Assembly: GCA_027422505.1 (NCBI GenBank)
Contig: JAPQWV010000737.1
Coordinates: forward strand, 62,001 to 126,000
DNA: 64,000 nucleotides
DNA from: Craterostigma plantagineum
Lineage: Eukaryota > Streptophyta > Magnoliopsida > Lamiales > Linderniaceae
Reading direction: 5' to 3'
Both the position numbers and the translations under genes were made by a program. Positions 11,641 to 21,727 of the stretch are shown here, in pieces. The notes below the pieces were generated by a model. The model worked only from the letters and a program-made list of their open reading frames with translations, searched no databases and was not told where the DNA came from. The stretch's first letter is position 1; each line of letters starts with the position of its first letter.

Positions 11641-12390
11641 CACAGCCCTCCTGGATATAACCCAATCTAGGTTCATTAGGCTTTATTACAGAGTAACCTG
11701 GAGCCAGGAATTCAAGCGCAATCTGCGCGGAGCGTGCTTTGCACAGCCCTCCTGGATATAACCCAATCTAGGTTCATCAGGCTTTGATCCAGAATAACCT
11801 GGAGCCTGGGATTCAAGCGCAATCTACGCGGGGCGTGCTTTGCACTGCCCTCCTGGATATAACCCAATCTAGGTTCATCAGGCTGGATATAACCCAATCT
11901 AGGTTCATCAGGCTTTGATCCAGAGTAACCTGGAGCCTAGGATTCAAGCGCAATCTGCGCGGGGCGTGCTTTGCACAGCCCTCCTAGATATAACCCAATC
12001 TAGGTTCATCAGGCTTTGATCCAGAGTAACCCGGAGCCTGGATTCAAGCGCAATCGGGCCGTGCTTCGCACAGCCCTCTTGGATATAACCCAATCTAGGT
12101 TCATCAAGCTTTGATCCAGAGTCACCCGGAGCCTGGGATTCAAGCGCTATCTGCGCGAGGCGTGCTTCGCACAGCCCTCCTGGATATAACCCAATCTAGG
12201 TTCATCAGGCTTTGATCCAGAGTAACCTGGAGCCTGCTATTCAAGCGCAATCTGCGCGGGGCATGCCTTGCACAGCCCTCCTGGATATAATAGGTTCATC
12301 AGGCTTTGATCCAGAGTAACCTGGAGCCTGGTATTCAAGCGCAATCTACGCGAGGCGTGCTTTGCACAGCCCTCCTGGATATAACCCAAG
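11641..12390. repeat. Minisatellite 2, 101-bp unit, about eight copies
   Basis: Unit starts CACAGCCCTCCTGGATATAA and contains AATCTAGGTTCATCAGGC, then CCAGAGTAACCTGGAGCC. Starts fall at 11641, 11742, 11843, 11974, 12069, 12170, 12271 and 12365. Four of the seven intervals are exactly 101; one is 131 because of a 30-bp internal duplication (near 11881). Short minus-strand frames here are produced by the repeat and are not genes. Confidence 0.92.
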
Positions 12391-12835
12391 GCCTATGGGG
12401 TTTCGCTCCCAGCCTGGATTTAAGCCAGGGCTTACAGGGTTTCACTTCCAGCCTGTTTTAAACCAGGGCTTATGGACTTCGTTTCCAGCCTGGATTTAAT
12501 CCAGGGGTTATAGGCTTTTTCCCATCTCAAGCTACATCGGAGCGCAGAGCTTTCGTGTCCAGCCTGGATCTATGCCAGGGCTTATGGAGTTTAGTTCCAG
12601 CCCGGACCTAAGTCAGGGCTTACAGGCTTCTTTTTCATCTGGAGCTACGTCGGAGCTTGGAGGCTTCGTGTCCAGCCTGGACCTGAGCCAGGGCTTATGG
12701 ACTTTGCTCCATCCTGGATCTATGCCAGGGCTTACGGGGTTTCGCTTCCAGCCTGGGTCTAAGCCAGGGCTTACGGGATTTCGCTCTAGTCTGGGTCTAA
12801 GCCGGAGATTACGGGCTAATGTTACCAGCAAATAA
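12391..12835. repeat. Minisatellite 3, about 45-50-bp unit
   Basis: Roughly nine degenerate units with TTCCAGCCTGGATYTAAGCC and AGGGCTTAYGGGGTTTCG. Spacing is irregular. Imperfect dyads (CCAGCCTGG) occur in each unit. Confidence 0.85.
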
Positions 12836-13079
12836 CTAGACCACCATACCTGCCAATGCAAAGCCACAACCACAGGCAACTCCAACGCACAAGACGCGAT
12901 GGTCGTCGTGAGATAAAAATAATGATAAGATATCATTTAATAACTGTATAGCGGAAACAGTGCGTTTCGACAAATTTGACGTAAGCCTAGACAAATAAAT
13001 TTCAGCGCCTAACCTAGTATTCCTCCTAATCCGGTGATCTAGAGAGGTCATATTTCGAGATATGGGGTAGTTAAGTAAG

Positions 13080-13280
13080 AGAGCCAGGGGTCAATAGCTA
13101 AATGGTAAGGATGTACCCAGGAGCTATGTAGGATAGCTGAAGGTCGATGGCTAAATAGGGAAGCCGGAAACCAGTAGCTAAGTGGAACAGCTAGAGGTCA
13201 GTAGCTAAGTGGGAAAGCTAGATGTCAGTAGCTAAGTGGGAAAGCTGTAGGTCAGTAGCTAAGTGGGAAAGCTGGGGTTC
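13080..13280. repeat. Short tandem array, about 32-bp unit
   Basis: Units of GTCAGTAGCTAAGTGGGAAA GCTRG type, about six copies, the last three nearly identical. The array lies between minisatellite 3 and the leader of element B. Confidence 0.85.
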
Positions 13281-14120
13281 AAAGGTAGTGTATGGAGGAG
13301 GTACATAATCCCAACTAATCCCGACATCGAGGTGTCAAAAGGACGAGACACATTTTATAGCCGAACATGGGACACACTGAGTATGCTGGTCGGGGGACAT
13401 TTTGGTCAGAAAGATGACATATCAGTCTGACAACAGTAGTACGCCTGCAATTGTCTGTCCTATTGTGGACCAACTGCGCTAGCGGCCCAATGACAATAAT
13501 TCTGGCAACCCAATGAATTAATCCAAGCCCATTAGAAACCCTAGGCAAACAGTACCCCTAATATTATCAAAATTCTCATTTCGCCCCCAGATCTTAGATT
13601 TCATGGTTTTTGGCCCCAATGAAAATAACAGATTACCCTCCTCATGGTTATAATTCAACTTAGCACCCCGAAAGTTAGAAAACTTACTACCCGGTCCCGA
13701 GGCACGATTTCCGACGAGGACGTCGCCGGTGACCGGAGCGGTGGCCGCGGCGGTTGTCCTCCAGGTGCGACAGCCATGGTCACGGCTGCTCGGCCTCAAG
13801 GGATCTGCGATTGGGACTTGACGTGATCGTTCCCCTCGCGTCTTCTTCACCAGTGTCATCGTCTTGAAGCCTTTTCTGCTTCCGTAGCAGCAGACCTGAA
13901 TGGGTGGTTGAGTCGCCTCGCCGGTGATGTTCGGGTGGTGGATTGGTCTTTAACGGCGAGGCTAAGGTGGCCGACGGCCATGCTTATGGCTATACGCACT
14001 TTGGCTCGGCAGGTGTTCGACGAAATGTCATAGAAGAAACTCAAGAACAGCAGCCCAGAAAACATCCAAAAACAGCGTTGAATCCAAGCCATGACTCCAT
14101 ATCTCACGTTCCAACCCTCG
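13281..14120 (-). other. Leader region of element B, no convincing protein
   Basis: Two minus-strand frames (14365-13856 and 13859-13518) are open but neither matches a family I recognise, and the first begins inside the LTR. The segment 13520-13860 is moderately GC-rich. It is the expected untranslated leader between primer-binding site and coding region. Confidence 0.4.
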
Positions 14121-14139
14121 ATTCCCACAAACGGCGCCA
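14121..14139 (-). other. Primer-binding site of element B
   Basis: Minus strand reads ATGGCGCCGTTTGTGGGAAT directly after the LTR end (TGATGCGGG at 14142 on plus). This is the form found in Tat-lineage elements; element C has the near-identical TGGCGCCGTCTGTGGGAA. I do not assign the tRNA. Confidence 0.8.
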
Positions 14140-14141
14140 TT

Positions 14142-14853
14142 TGATGCGGGTTACGATCCCGATCAACAAGATTTATGGTCCGGGAATAAAGGGTGAGGGC
14201 TGGTTCGAATGAAATCGTGGTTGGAAACATAAAGAGAAAGAACGAGAAAGTAATGAGACAGAGATTTACGTGGTTCGGATTCGGGTGAATCCTACGTCCA
14301 CGGGCCGCCGGAGAATATTCACTATTAATCAAGGAAGTTACACACGCAATCTCACATTCGCTCATGTTTACAAGGTAAAGAGAAGACTATGAGAGGAAGA
14401 TAGAATATGTGTGTGTTCTTGGTGTGTAGTGTGTGTGGGGCGTGTAACTTATGGTGTAAAATGGATGAAAGACCCTATTTATACTGTAGGGGTGGTTAGG
14501 GTCTCGTACTGCTCCCTCTCGTCATGTCTCTCGGCCGCTTCCTTAGCTCTCCCGATTACTTCATTTGTTCCATCCGGATAGCTCCGTAGCTTCCTGGGAT
14601 ATCTACCTAACTCCTCCCAATATCACCTTCGTACATTGCCTCTAGTCGAGCCTCGCGCTTAGTCTTTCTTGACCATCCTTTGGCCCTTCTGAATAGTTCC
14701 GTAGCTCTGTGGAATATCTCCTGAGCTAACACCTTCGTGCTTTGTCATTGTCGAACCTCGTACCCAGTCCTTGCCTCCTTCATATCCAACCTCCTACTCT
14801 GTTCTCTATAGGTTGTTAGGTCAGGAGGAATGCTGGATAGGTCACCCCTATCA
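14142..14853 (-). repeat. 5' LTR of element B (712 bp), inverted relative to its partner
   Basis: Ends are TGATAG...GCATCA on the minus strand. The LTR is about 95% identical by eye to 25310-26022, which is in the opposite orientation. A TATA box TATAAATA lies on the minus strand at 14476-14483 and the transcript would run leftwards into the primer-binding site. The base string outside the LTR (minus strand CAGTT) equals the five bases after the partner LTR. Confidence 0.9.
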
Positions 14854-14957
14854 AACTGATATATATATTATTTTTTGTCGTTTTACGGGGAAATTGCTCC
14901 CTTTTCATCGGACCATTTTAGTATACTATACTATATTATGATATTGTTTATTATTAT
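14854..14957. other. AT-rich flank of element B 5' LTR
   Basis: Begins AACTG and continues with alternating AT. It separates element B from the solo LTR; nothing else seen. Confidence 0.5.
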
Positions 14958-15696
14958 TGATGTGGGTCTCTCCCACACCAAAGAATTTGATAAGGTTCGG
15001 GAAGTTTATATAGCGGTAGGTTTAATATTTCAAAGTTATGGGACGTGCGTTGGGTGCTTAAAGGACGTAAAAAGGGACGTAAATGAAAAAGGCACAAGAT
15101 ATACGTGGTTCAGACCTCGTAAGGTCCTACATCCACGGCGCTCCAAAAAACCTTTTTTTTACTATTACTCGATAGAATGCACACTCGGGTCGCTCATTTC
15201 TACGTAAGAATATACTAAGTACTGAAGAAAAAATATTTTATGTGTTAAGAGAGAGAATTATGAAGTATTCTTCGTATTTTGAGTGATGATGCCTCTGAAA
15301 ATATCCAAGTGCTGCTTTTATAGGAGCTTTGCGGGGCTAGGAAAGGCTAGGTACCGGATTTTCTGGAGAAAAGACTGCCTGGTATGATGTACAGTGGAAA
15401 GCGGCCCTGACAGGACAGCTTTCGCACAGTAGTCACATCTGACGCAGGAGCTACAGTGGTGCAGCTCAGTCCTCGCGCGACACGTGTTTTCCCGCCGCTT
15501 TCCTTCCTTGCACAGTCCTTTCAGCCATTAATGCACCCATGAGACTTCTTTTTACCCAGGAGTCGTCAACTGGCTTTTGAGGTCCTCGTAGCTCCCGATT
15601 TATAGTAAAATATCCTATCTTATTGGGCCTTTCTTTTTGGGCTTATTTTATTCTTTAACTATTTTTTCAGCCCAGCTAATTTCTGGACCGTTATGA
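14958..15696 (-). repeat. Solo LTR of the element C family
   Basis: Starts TGATGTGGGTCTCTCCCA on plus and aligns throughout with the LTR of element C (34022-34727): both share TTTATATAGCGGTAGGTTT and a run with ATAAATGAAAAAGGCAC about 110 bases later, and both end with a pyrimidine-rich TTATTGGGCCT segment. No primer-binding site or coding region adjoins it. The right end is diverged (expected GCATCA, seen TTATGA), so the boundary is plus or minus 10 bases. Confidence 0.75.
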
Positions 15697-15885
15697 TATT
15701 GTATATTTAGATAGATGCTCGCACGTAACATCCCGTGAAAACAATAGGCAAACAACACAAATATTCTACAACAAATAAAGACCTGATATGATGTGCTAAA
15801 AGTCAAAAGGGGAATTTACATGAAACTGAAATATAGGCGTACACGTTGTCTTGAAACACACGCTTTATTTATTACATTGTATAAA

Positions 15886-17033
15886 GGGACGATTTGAATT
15901 CAGCCCCCCTATAGTTTGCAAATAGGATTCAGGCCCCTGTCAGATTTAATATAATTTTAAGGACCTATCTAAGAATTTAACATAGAATATAGGTTGATTG
16001 ACGAAAATACCCTCAATAAAGAATAGTTATGAAGTGGTATCAAACGCGCATGAAGTGGTATCAGAAAACCGTAAAGTGGTATTTATTTCAAATGATTCGG
16101 TATCAGAAATGCGTAAAGTGGTATAATTACTATATGAATTGCTAATCAACAAGTACGAGATATTAATTATTTTCATGTGGTATTTATTTCAAATGATCCG
16201 GTACCAGAAATGCGTAAAGTGGTATAAATTATCATATGAATTGTTAATCAAACAGGTACGAGATATTAATTATTCTCATGTGGTATTTATTTCAAATGAT
16301 CCGGTACCAGAAAAGCGTAATGTGGTATCAGAAAGCCGTAAAGTGGTATAATAACTATATGAATTGTTAATCAACAAGTACGACATATTGATCATTCTCA
16401 TGTGGTATTTATTTTAAATGATTTGGTATCAGAAAGGCGTAAAGTGGTATAATTACCATAATCAACTGGTATGAGAATTACTTATTCTCATGTGGTATTT
16501 ATTTCAAATGATTCGGTATCAGAAAGGCGTAAAGTGGTATAATTACCATAATCAACTGGTACGAGATATTACTTATCTCCTGTGGTATTTATTTTAGATG
16601 ATTCGGTACCATAAAGGCGTAAAGTGGTATAGTTACCATAATAAGCATTGCCAAAAACTGGTACGAGATATTACTTATTCTCATTTGGTATTAGGTTTAG
16701 AAGATGTGGTACTAGAATGTAGTAAAGTGGTACATTTTATATTTAATATTAGCAGATGTGGTATTAGAACGAAGTAAAGTGGTATAATTATCATAAGAAG
16801 TGGTACCGAATAAACATGTCAGTGTTTTGAATAATGTGGTACCACTTTGCGATGAACATGGCAGTGTTTTGGGCGGAAAAGGTGAATAAACAAGGGTAAA
16901 AAAGGTCTTTTAGCAGCATTTGGGGCCTGAATTCTAACGAAAATTTATATTGGGTCCTTCACTTTAATTGAAACATTAATGGGGCCTGAATTCTAACTGA
17001 AATTGCTAATGGGGCCTGAAATTTAAATAGCCC
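15886..17033. mobile_element. Non-autonomous Mutator-type TIR element with 9-bp target duplication
   Basis: Ends are GGGACGATTTGAATTCAG (left) and, inverted, GGGCTATTTAAATTTCAG (right); both continue into GCCCC. A perfect 9-bp duplication TTGTATAAA flanks it (15877-15885 and 17034-17042), which is the usual Mutator length. The interior has no open frame but is filled with degenerate repeats of a GTGGTATTTATTTCAAATGA unit. The subterminal parts are repeated 'GGGGCCTGAATTCTAA' modules. Confidence 0.85.
16025..16800. repeat. Internal repeats of the Mutator-type element, 90-125-bp units
   Basis: At least six units, each with CATGTGGTATTTATTTCAAA, then a CGGTAYCAGAAAGGCGTAAA block and GTGGTATAATTACC. 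The tetranucleotide core GTGGTAT is present more than fifteen times. Unit length shortens towards the right. Confidence 0.9.
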
Positions 17034-17042
17034 TTGTATAAA

Positions 17043-17377
17043 TAAATAAATATAACTTAAAATAAGCTGCAAAAATGATTATGAAATGAAACTGAACTGC
17101 CGCTTTCTTTATTGTTAATTAAACTCAACAACGCAGTGATCTTCTACCTCTTTTTTATTTTATATATTTTCTCCATAGATAGATAAAACCTTCCTTTAAG
17201 TTGATAGCTGACCAAGTTCTATGTTGTCTTTGTTGTACGCTCTTTGGACCTTTTCTTCTCCTTTGAGCAATCCCAAGTTATATTGTGCTTCCATAGATTC
17301 GTTTCTCATCCCAAAATCAAATCTCTTTTCTTGCATGTTTCTTTTCCGACAAAAAAAAAAAAATCGACTCTTGGAAC
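17043..17377. other. Upstream region of the kinase exon fragment
   Basis: AT-rich, with pyrimidine-rich stretches at 17140-17180 and 17245-17275, and a poly-A run at about 17350. It is plausibly promoter and 5' UTR of the following exon, but no TATA box can be placed with confidence. Confidence 0.35.
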
Positions 17378-17545
17378 ATGGGTTTATGCATAAGCAAGCT
17401 GAATCACCCCAAATCCCACCACCGCCCATCCACCAACGGAAGCCGCCGCCACATTCAGTACACAGTATCGCCGGGCTACGCCGCGCCGGCGCACCCTCCT
17501 TCCCAAACAACCCCAAACACCATCCTGGGCAAACCCTACCAACAG
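17378..17545 (+). pseudogene. First exon fragment of a calcium-dependent protein kinase
   Basis: The frame opens with MGLCISKLNHP: Gly2 with Ser6-Lys7 fits an N-myristoylation signal and Cys4 a palmitoylation site, as in membrane-anchored CDPKs. A Ser/Thr/Pro-rich variable region follows, ending TPNTILGKPYQQ. In CDPKs the motif ILGKPYEDV sits just before the kinase domain's glycine loop. Here the sequence leaves the family after ILGKPY and enters a GGGGCGGACCCACG stretch that looks like the end of a mobile element. No kinase domain follows in 20 kb. Family assignment is from memory of the motif and is moderately firm. Confidence 0.6.
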
Positions 17546-17884
17546 GGGCGGACCCACGTAGGGGCTCGGGGGGGCCATTGACCCCCCGGCCGCCGGGATG
17601 AAGGAGTCGTATTAGTCATACTATGAAGCTGTGCCTGTGTGTGTCAATGGAGTCTTGGCCCTGGCGATGAGTTGGAAGAAGAAGATAAATTTAGGGTTAT
17701 AAAAGGTATTTCGTCAATTGGGCTTGTTTTTTTGTTTTGGGCCATTTTGTATATTAAAAGATGCTTTACTTATATATTGGGTGTTTTCCCCTTTTAGCCC
17801 ATTTTTGTAATAATAACTAATACGTAATTAGTACCGAGGGCCATTATTATCATTGTAGAAAAATTAATATATAAAAAATAAGGG
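17546..17884. other. GC-rich junction then AT-rich sequence, no gene
   Basis: Begins with an insertion-like GGGGCGGACCCACG sequence followed by G and C runs around 17565-17595. The rest (17600-17884) has no coding signal. Confidence 0.35.
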
Positions 17885-18426
17885 AAAATGCGGGTATTTT
17901 TAATAAAATAAACCAAAAACAATAAAACATTAACGAAATAAACCGAAAACGTAAAGCATTAATAAAATAGCAGAGTTCGTAACCATGTTATACGAGTTAG
18001 TAACTCGTATATGACAAATACGAATTATTTCGTCAAGTTGGCCCGCTGACCTGACGTAGCTTCCTTGTGCAGACTAAATCGTATAGAATCTATACGAGTT
18101 AGTAAATCGTATATTTTGGTTACGAAATAGTGGTAAACGGTCCGCTGACTTGACGTGGCATTCTTCAGGTAAGTAACTCGTATAAAAAATGGGACGAGTT
18201 ATAGTCCGTGACCGACCAACTTGCATGGCTCTGATTAACTCGTAAGTAGTATATACGAGAGACGTCAATTATTGCAATTATTCATGCAATAATTGGTGTA
18301 ACTCGTATGAATTAGATACGAATTACGGGCCACTTGCCCAAGCGCATATAGCTCGTATTTAGTACATACGAGTTACTTCTCTATAAATCCGCCCCAACCC
18401 TTTCGATTTTTAAAACACAACACAAT
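17885..18426 (+). mobile_element. Terminal region of a Mutator-like element with TACGAGTTA motifs
   Basis: Starts with a GCGGGTATTTTTAATAAAAT terminus. The subterminal 17985-18380 contains at least eight copies of TACGAGTTA or its complement TAACTCGTA, several as back-to-back inverted pairs. A TATA box TATAAAT at 18382-18388 precedes the ORF at 18427 by 39 bases. The small MITE at 35180-35417 shares both the terminal sequence and the TACGAGTTA motif. No right terminus is found; the element is cut off where the Athila copy begins. Confidence 0.65.
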
Positions 18427-18822
18427 ATGGTGTCGAGTCGTGTACAAGTCGTAGTATATTTCAGCGGTGAAATAATTCAATCATCCGATTCTATCGTTAA
18501 ATATAATATCCGTCCTATTTCGTATAGGCGAATTCGTCGCAACACCAGTTTTTCGGAGTTTATGTCGTTGTTGTTCGAAATTACGGGTGCTGATAGCAGT
18601 CGTTGTTCCTTAATTGTCCAGGCAAAAAATGAATACTTTCAATATTCCCGCCTCTTTCATCAGTTATTCCAATCTCCAACGACAGCGATTTGCAATTTTT
18701 CATTCATCCCGATTGAGAACAATTGTGTTGAGGTTTTTGTTGAAGTTGTTGAAAATTCAAGTTTTAATTCGTACGTATGGAGATTGGTATCTCGATACGG
18801 CGGTGTAACAGGAATCCCTTGA
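18427..18822 (+). pseudogene. N-terminal part of a Mutator-like (MULE) transposase
   Basis: 131 residues opening MVSSRVQVVVYFSGEII. The pattern (RVQVVVYFSGEI, then a pair of strands, then SFSEFMSLLFEITG) fits the N-terminal PB1-like region of plant MULE transposases. No transposase catalytic core (DDE) or SWIM domain follows. The frame ends at 18822, where a minus-strand fragment of a different gene begins. It sits directly behind the TATA box and terminal repeats of the same element. Confidence 0.6.
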
Positions 18823-19060
18823 TGATTCCAAACTGTCGAAGTACCCGTTCGGGGTAATGCCACTCCACGATATGAAGAAGATGAGAGGGCATGTCGATCG
18901 ACAAGCGATCGGTAAGCACTGGGGAGGAAGTGCGACAATCTCCGGAAGCGTCATGTTGTACGGCTCCCATACAAATGATGCGCCTGCAGGCGATCCAGGC
19001 ACTCGCGGATGGCGTATGTTCGAATTTGTCGACGTAGTGTGATCGTATAACGCGTTTCAC
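18760..19060 (-). pseudogene. Plant mobile domain (PMD, 'serine/threonine phosphatase 7 long form'-like) fragment
   Basis: On the minus strand two frames combine to FVWEPYNMTLPEIVALPPQC, then RSTCPLIFF and HIVEWHYPERVLRQFG. This is the conserved core of the plant mobile domain found in MAIN-like proteins and in MULE and gypsy elements. At least one frameshift separates the parts. It lies opposite to the MULE N-terminal fragment and overlaps its last bases, so a transposon carried both or a later rearrangement joined them. Confidence 0.65.
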
Positions 19061-19322
19061 CTGTCATACATTTACACAACATTTATAAATGCAATAATGA
19101 AAAAAAATTACGAACTTTATGAAGCTCCCATACCTCGCACCATGTGGCGGGATCGGCAAGACTACCCGTCGACTATACTGGGCTCCATGGAGATACGATG
19201 AAGAAAAACAAATTGGCTGAAATGGAAGGATCCTCACATATGCCCATGCCTAAAACAAGTCACGTGTTTTTAAATAAATTTTTAAAATAACAATAAATTA
19301 ATCAAAGTTTCTATATAATTAC
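19061..19322. other. Diverged sequence up to Athila copy D junction
   Basis: AT-rich apart from a short GC stretch at 19125-19220. No gene. The junction with Athila D is at about 19323, where identity with the third ORF of element A begins abruptly. Confidence 0.4.
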
Positions 19323-20052
19323 CGCGATTGGCCTTCGCGACCTATTCTACTTAACCAGGGGCAGCCCGCGGCCAACTGGTGCACTTAAGGATGGCCCTGA
19401 AACACACCTTTGCGGCCCAAGCAGATGTTCGTAGTCACGGGAAGGTCGCAGTGGGGCCATTTGTTACGAAGGTTATCAAGGGGCTTAACCTGTGGCCAGC
19501 AAATCCACCACAGATGACGATAGTGGGTGGACGAAATCTGGTGAACGAAGAGATGATGTTGAAGATGAAGATGCTGATCAAAGCACCCAATTGGTCCCGC
19601 TCAAACAAGGTTTACGTCTGGCACGAGGTCTATCATGGGCAGACGGACCTGGGCGACGAAGTCCCCGAGCCACTAGCTATCGAGGGCGTGGGGTCATTCC
19701 CAGTTCACCCCGACATTGCCGGACCTTCCATTCCTCCGGCTATCACGAGGGTGAGTCGTCAGGTGTCGCTCCTTACGCGTCAGCCGCAGAGCTTCACACA
19801 CTGCGTCAGGAAATGCTACGCTACAATGAGGAGGCCCTACGACGCGATGAGGAGACACGGCGCCGCCAGGACGAGTATGAGCGTCGAAACGAAGAAGCCC
19901 ACCGACGCTATCGCGAAGAGCAACACCGATACGAGCTGGCTCTTCAAGCCATGGAGAACGCGATGAAGCATACACAGGAGTCAGTTCGGCTTGCTCAAGA
20001 ATCGATGGCTCACCTTCGGCCGCGGCCACCATCGCCCCCACCCCCATCTTAG
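19323..20052 (+). pseudogene. Third ORF of Athila copy D, 5'-truncated
   Basis: Starts mid-protein with a segment matching RDLFYLT of element A. It continues as KVAVGPFVTKVIKGLNLW, IVGGRNLVNEE and KVYVWHEVYHGQ, then shifts frame near 19735 into SSGYHEGESSGVAPYAS and the charged coiled coil (RRDEETRRRQDEYERRNEEA), ending HLRPRPPSPPPPS with a stop at 20052. One frameshift is seen against at least two in element A. The conserved coiled coil and proline tail argue the two copies descended from a coding ancestor. Confidence 0.75.
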
Positions 20053-21711
20053 TGTCGTTTATTTTGTTATGTTTTTCTATTAGTACTCTTTTGTGTTGGT
20101 CTAGTAATCATGTTACTTGTGATGGCTATGAATTATTTTGTTATCTTTTATTATTTCCTCTGTGCGTTTAATTTTCTTTTGAGTGTTTTCAGGAAACGTG
20201 ACACGAATTCAGACTACGACTCAAAATATTTCAAAATCAGTTGAAACAACCATGTCCAACTACATCAAATGCTCGAGGCAGGACCACGCCATTTTTTTTA
20301 GGGGAGTCACATTCTTTTCAACTTCTTTTACTTTCCTTTTATTTATTTTACACGTTGAGGACAACGTGCATCTTAAGTGTGGGGAGGGGGAATTTTGTTT
20401 GGGAATTTTGTTGAAATTTACGTGAAATTTTTTTATGATGTGTTGTGGCTATTAAATCTATAGAAGTCTGGCATGATTGTTTGCGTTCATCTCGAATTTG
20501 GATTGCATACTAGGGAGTCTACTGAGCGATAAAGACATGCATCAGTGATTTAATCTTTTCAGCATGAATAGATATAGTGTTACTTTGAAAGATTCACACA
20601 CATAACCCATGTTCCGTTGTGAGAGTTTGAGCTGACGAGCTTTTGCTCATTTTTCTTGGTTGTGTGAGTAGTGCATAATTTACGTCTCTCTAGAACTTGC
20701 TCGTTTGATACGCATTGAAATTGCTTTAGTGTGTGTTTTGTATGAATATGACGAAGGCATTAGGAAATAAGTCCACGGCCAAAGTTCCCGATCACGCCTG
20801 ATCACTGTAGTTAACCACTTTGAGCCTAAGTATTTTTATTTCTCAAACCTCGTATTTCGTAACCCTCTGACCTAAATAAGCCTCCAGAGATCATCTGAAC
20901 CCGAGTAGCGGAAGTGAAGGTCAAATGTCAAAGTCGAAAAGCGCAGAGATGACGGCCCGCCGGAATGCGAACACTTTGTCTTAAAAAGAAGAAGAAGAAG
21001 AAGAAGAGAAGAAGAAGAAGAAGAAGAAGAAGAAGAAGAAGAAGAAGAAGAAGAAGAAAGAAGAAGAAGAAAAAAAAAAAATTTATATTTTTGTGGAAGT
21101 GAAGCATGAGGAGAATAAGCTGCTGTGAAGAAAAGAAAAGAACCTTTCCTCGATAATCTTCCAGTCTCATGAATTTTACATCATCTCTCATTTGGAGATG
21201 TGGGAGAAGAAAGGCTTAGTGGAACGCAGCAGAAATAAGAGGAATATGAAGACGGCGTAACCAGAAAGGCTAATTCTTGGCGCGCTTTAGACAATGACAT
21301 GAAGACCGACACGCCAGCTACTTATAAGTGATTCCACTACCACCTCATTACTATCTGATCCCGTTTAACCCGAAAAAGACCTTCTGATTCATGCTTACTG
21401 CTTTAAGTAGTAGACGTGCGATTGACTCGCAAGCATATGGTATAGACTAGATTATTGCATGAATTGAGCGATTCCTCGATTTATTAGCCTATACACTAAG
21501 TGATTTGAGTGAATACCTGCAAGGTATGGATCTCGATTAGTAGTGCGAAGGAAATTCGTGTCGATAATTGCAGATTATTGTTGCAGTGTCCAATAATTGC
21601 TTGCTTGGTTTCATTTTGTGCTTTCCATCTGCGTTGGTAAATTGTGAATGGTCATGCAACTATCTTGTTACCTTTTCTTGCTTCTAATTTGCTTGAGGAC
21701 AAGCAAAAGCT
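20053..21711 (+). other. 3' non-coding region of copy D with an internal polypurine-tract module
   Basis: At about 20350-20395 lies TTGAGGACAACGTGCATC followed by TTAAGTGTGGGGAGGGGG. A second, LTR-adjacent module of the same design is at 21692-21727. Between them are an AGAA-rich microsatellite and diverged sequence with no gene. Confidence 0.6.
20986..21080. repeat. GAA microsatellite and poly-A
   Basis: About 25 GAA units with two interruptions, ending in an A-rich run. The complementary strand yields an artefactual leucine-rich frame. Confidence 0.95.
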
Positions 21712-21727
21712 TAAGTGTGGGGAGGTT
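21692..21727 (+). other. Polypurine tract preceding the copy D LTR
   Basis: GAGGACAAGCAAAAGCTTAA is followed by GTGTGGGGAGGTT and then the LTR start TGATAAACG at 21728. Its placement at the boundary is the standard plus-strand primer position. Confidence 0.75.

Noticed and set aside
11641..12390. CRISPR-like array
   Set aside because: The whole 101-bp unit is conserved, not a repeat with unique spacers, and the host is a plant.
11426..12936. Minus and plus frames of 60-107 residues with repeated peptide blocks
   Set aside because: They come from the minisatellites; the 101-bp unit is not a multiple of three, so no stable repeat protein is encoded.
13518..14365. Minus-strand frames near the element B leader as a gene
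   Set aside because: No family resemblance, and the first frame starts inside the LTR.
20928..21191. Minus-strand frame with a long run of leucine and phenylalanine
   Set aside because: It is the translation of the GAA microsatellite and poly-A run at 20986-21080, not a gene.
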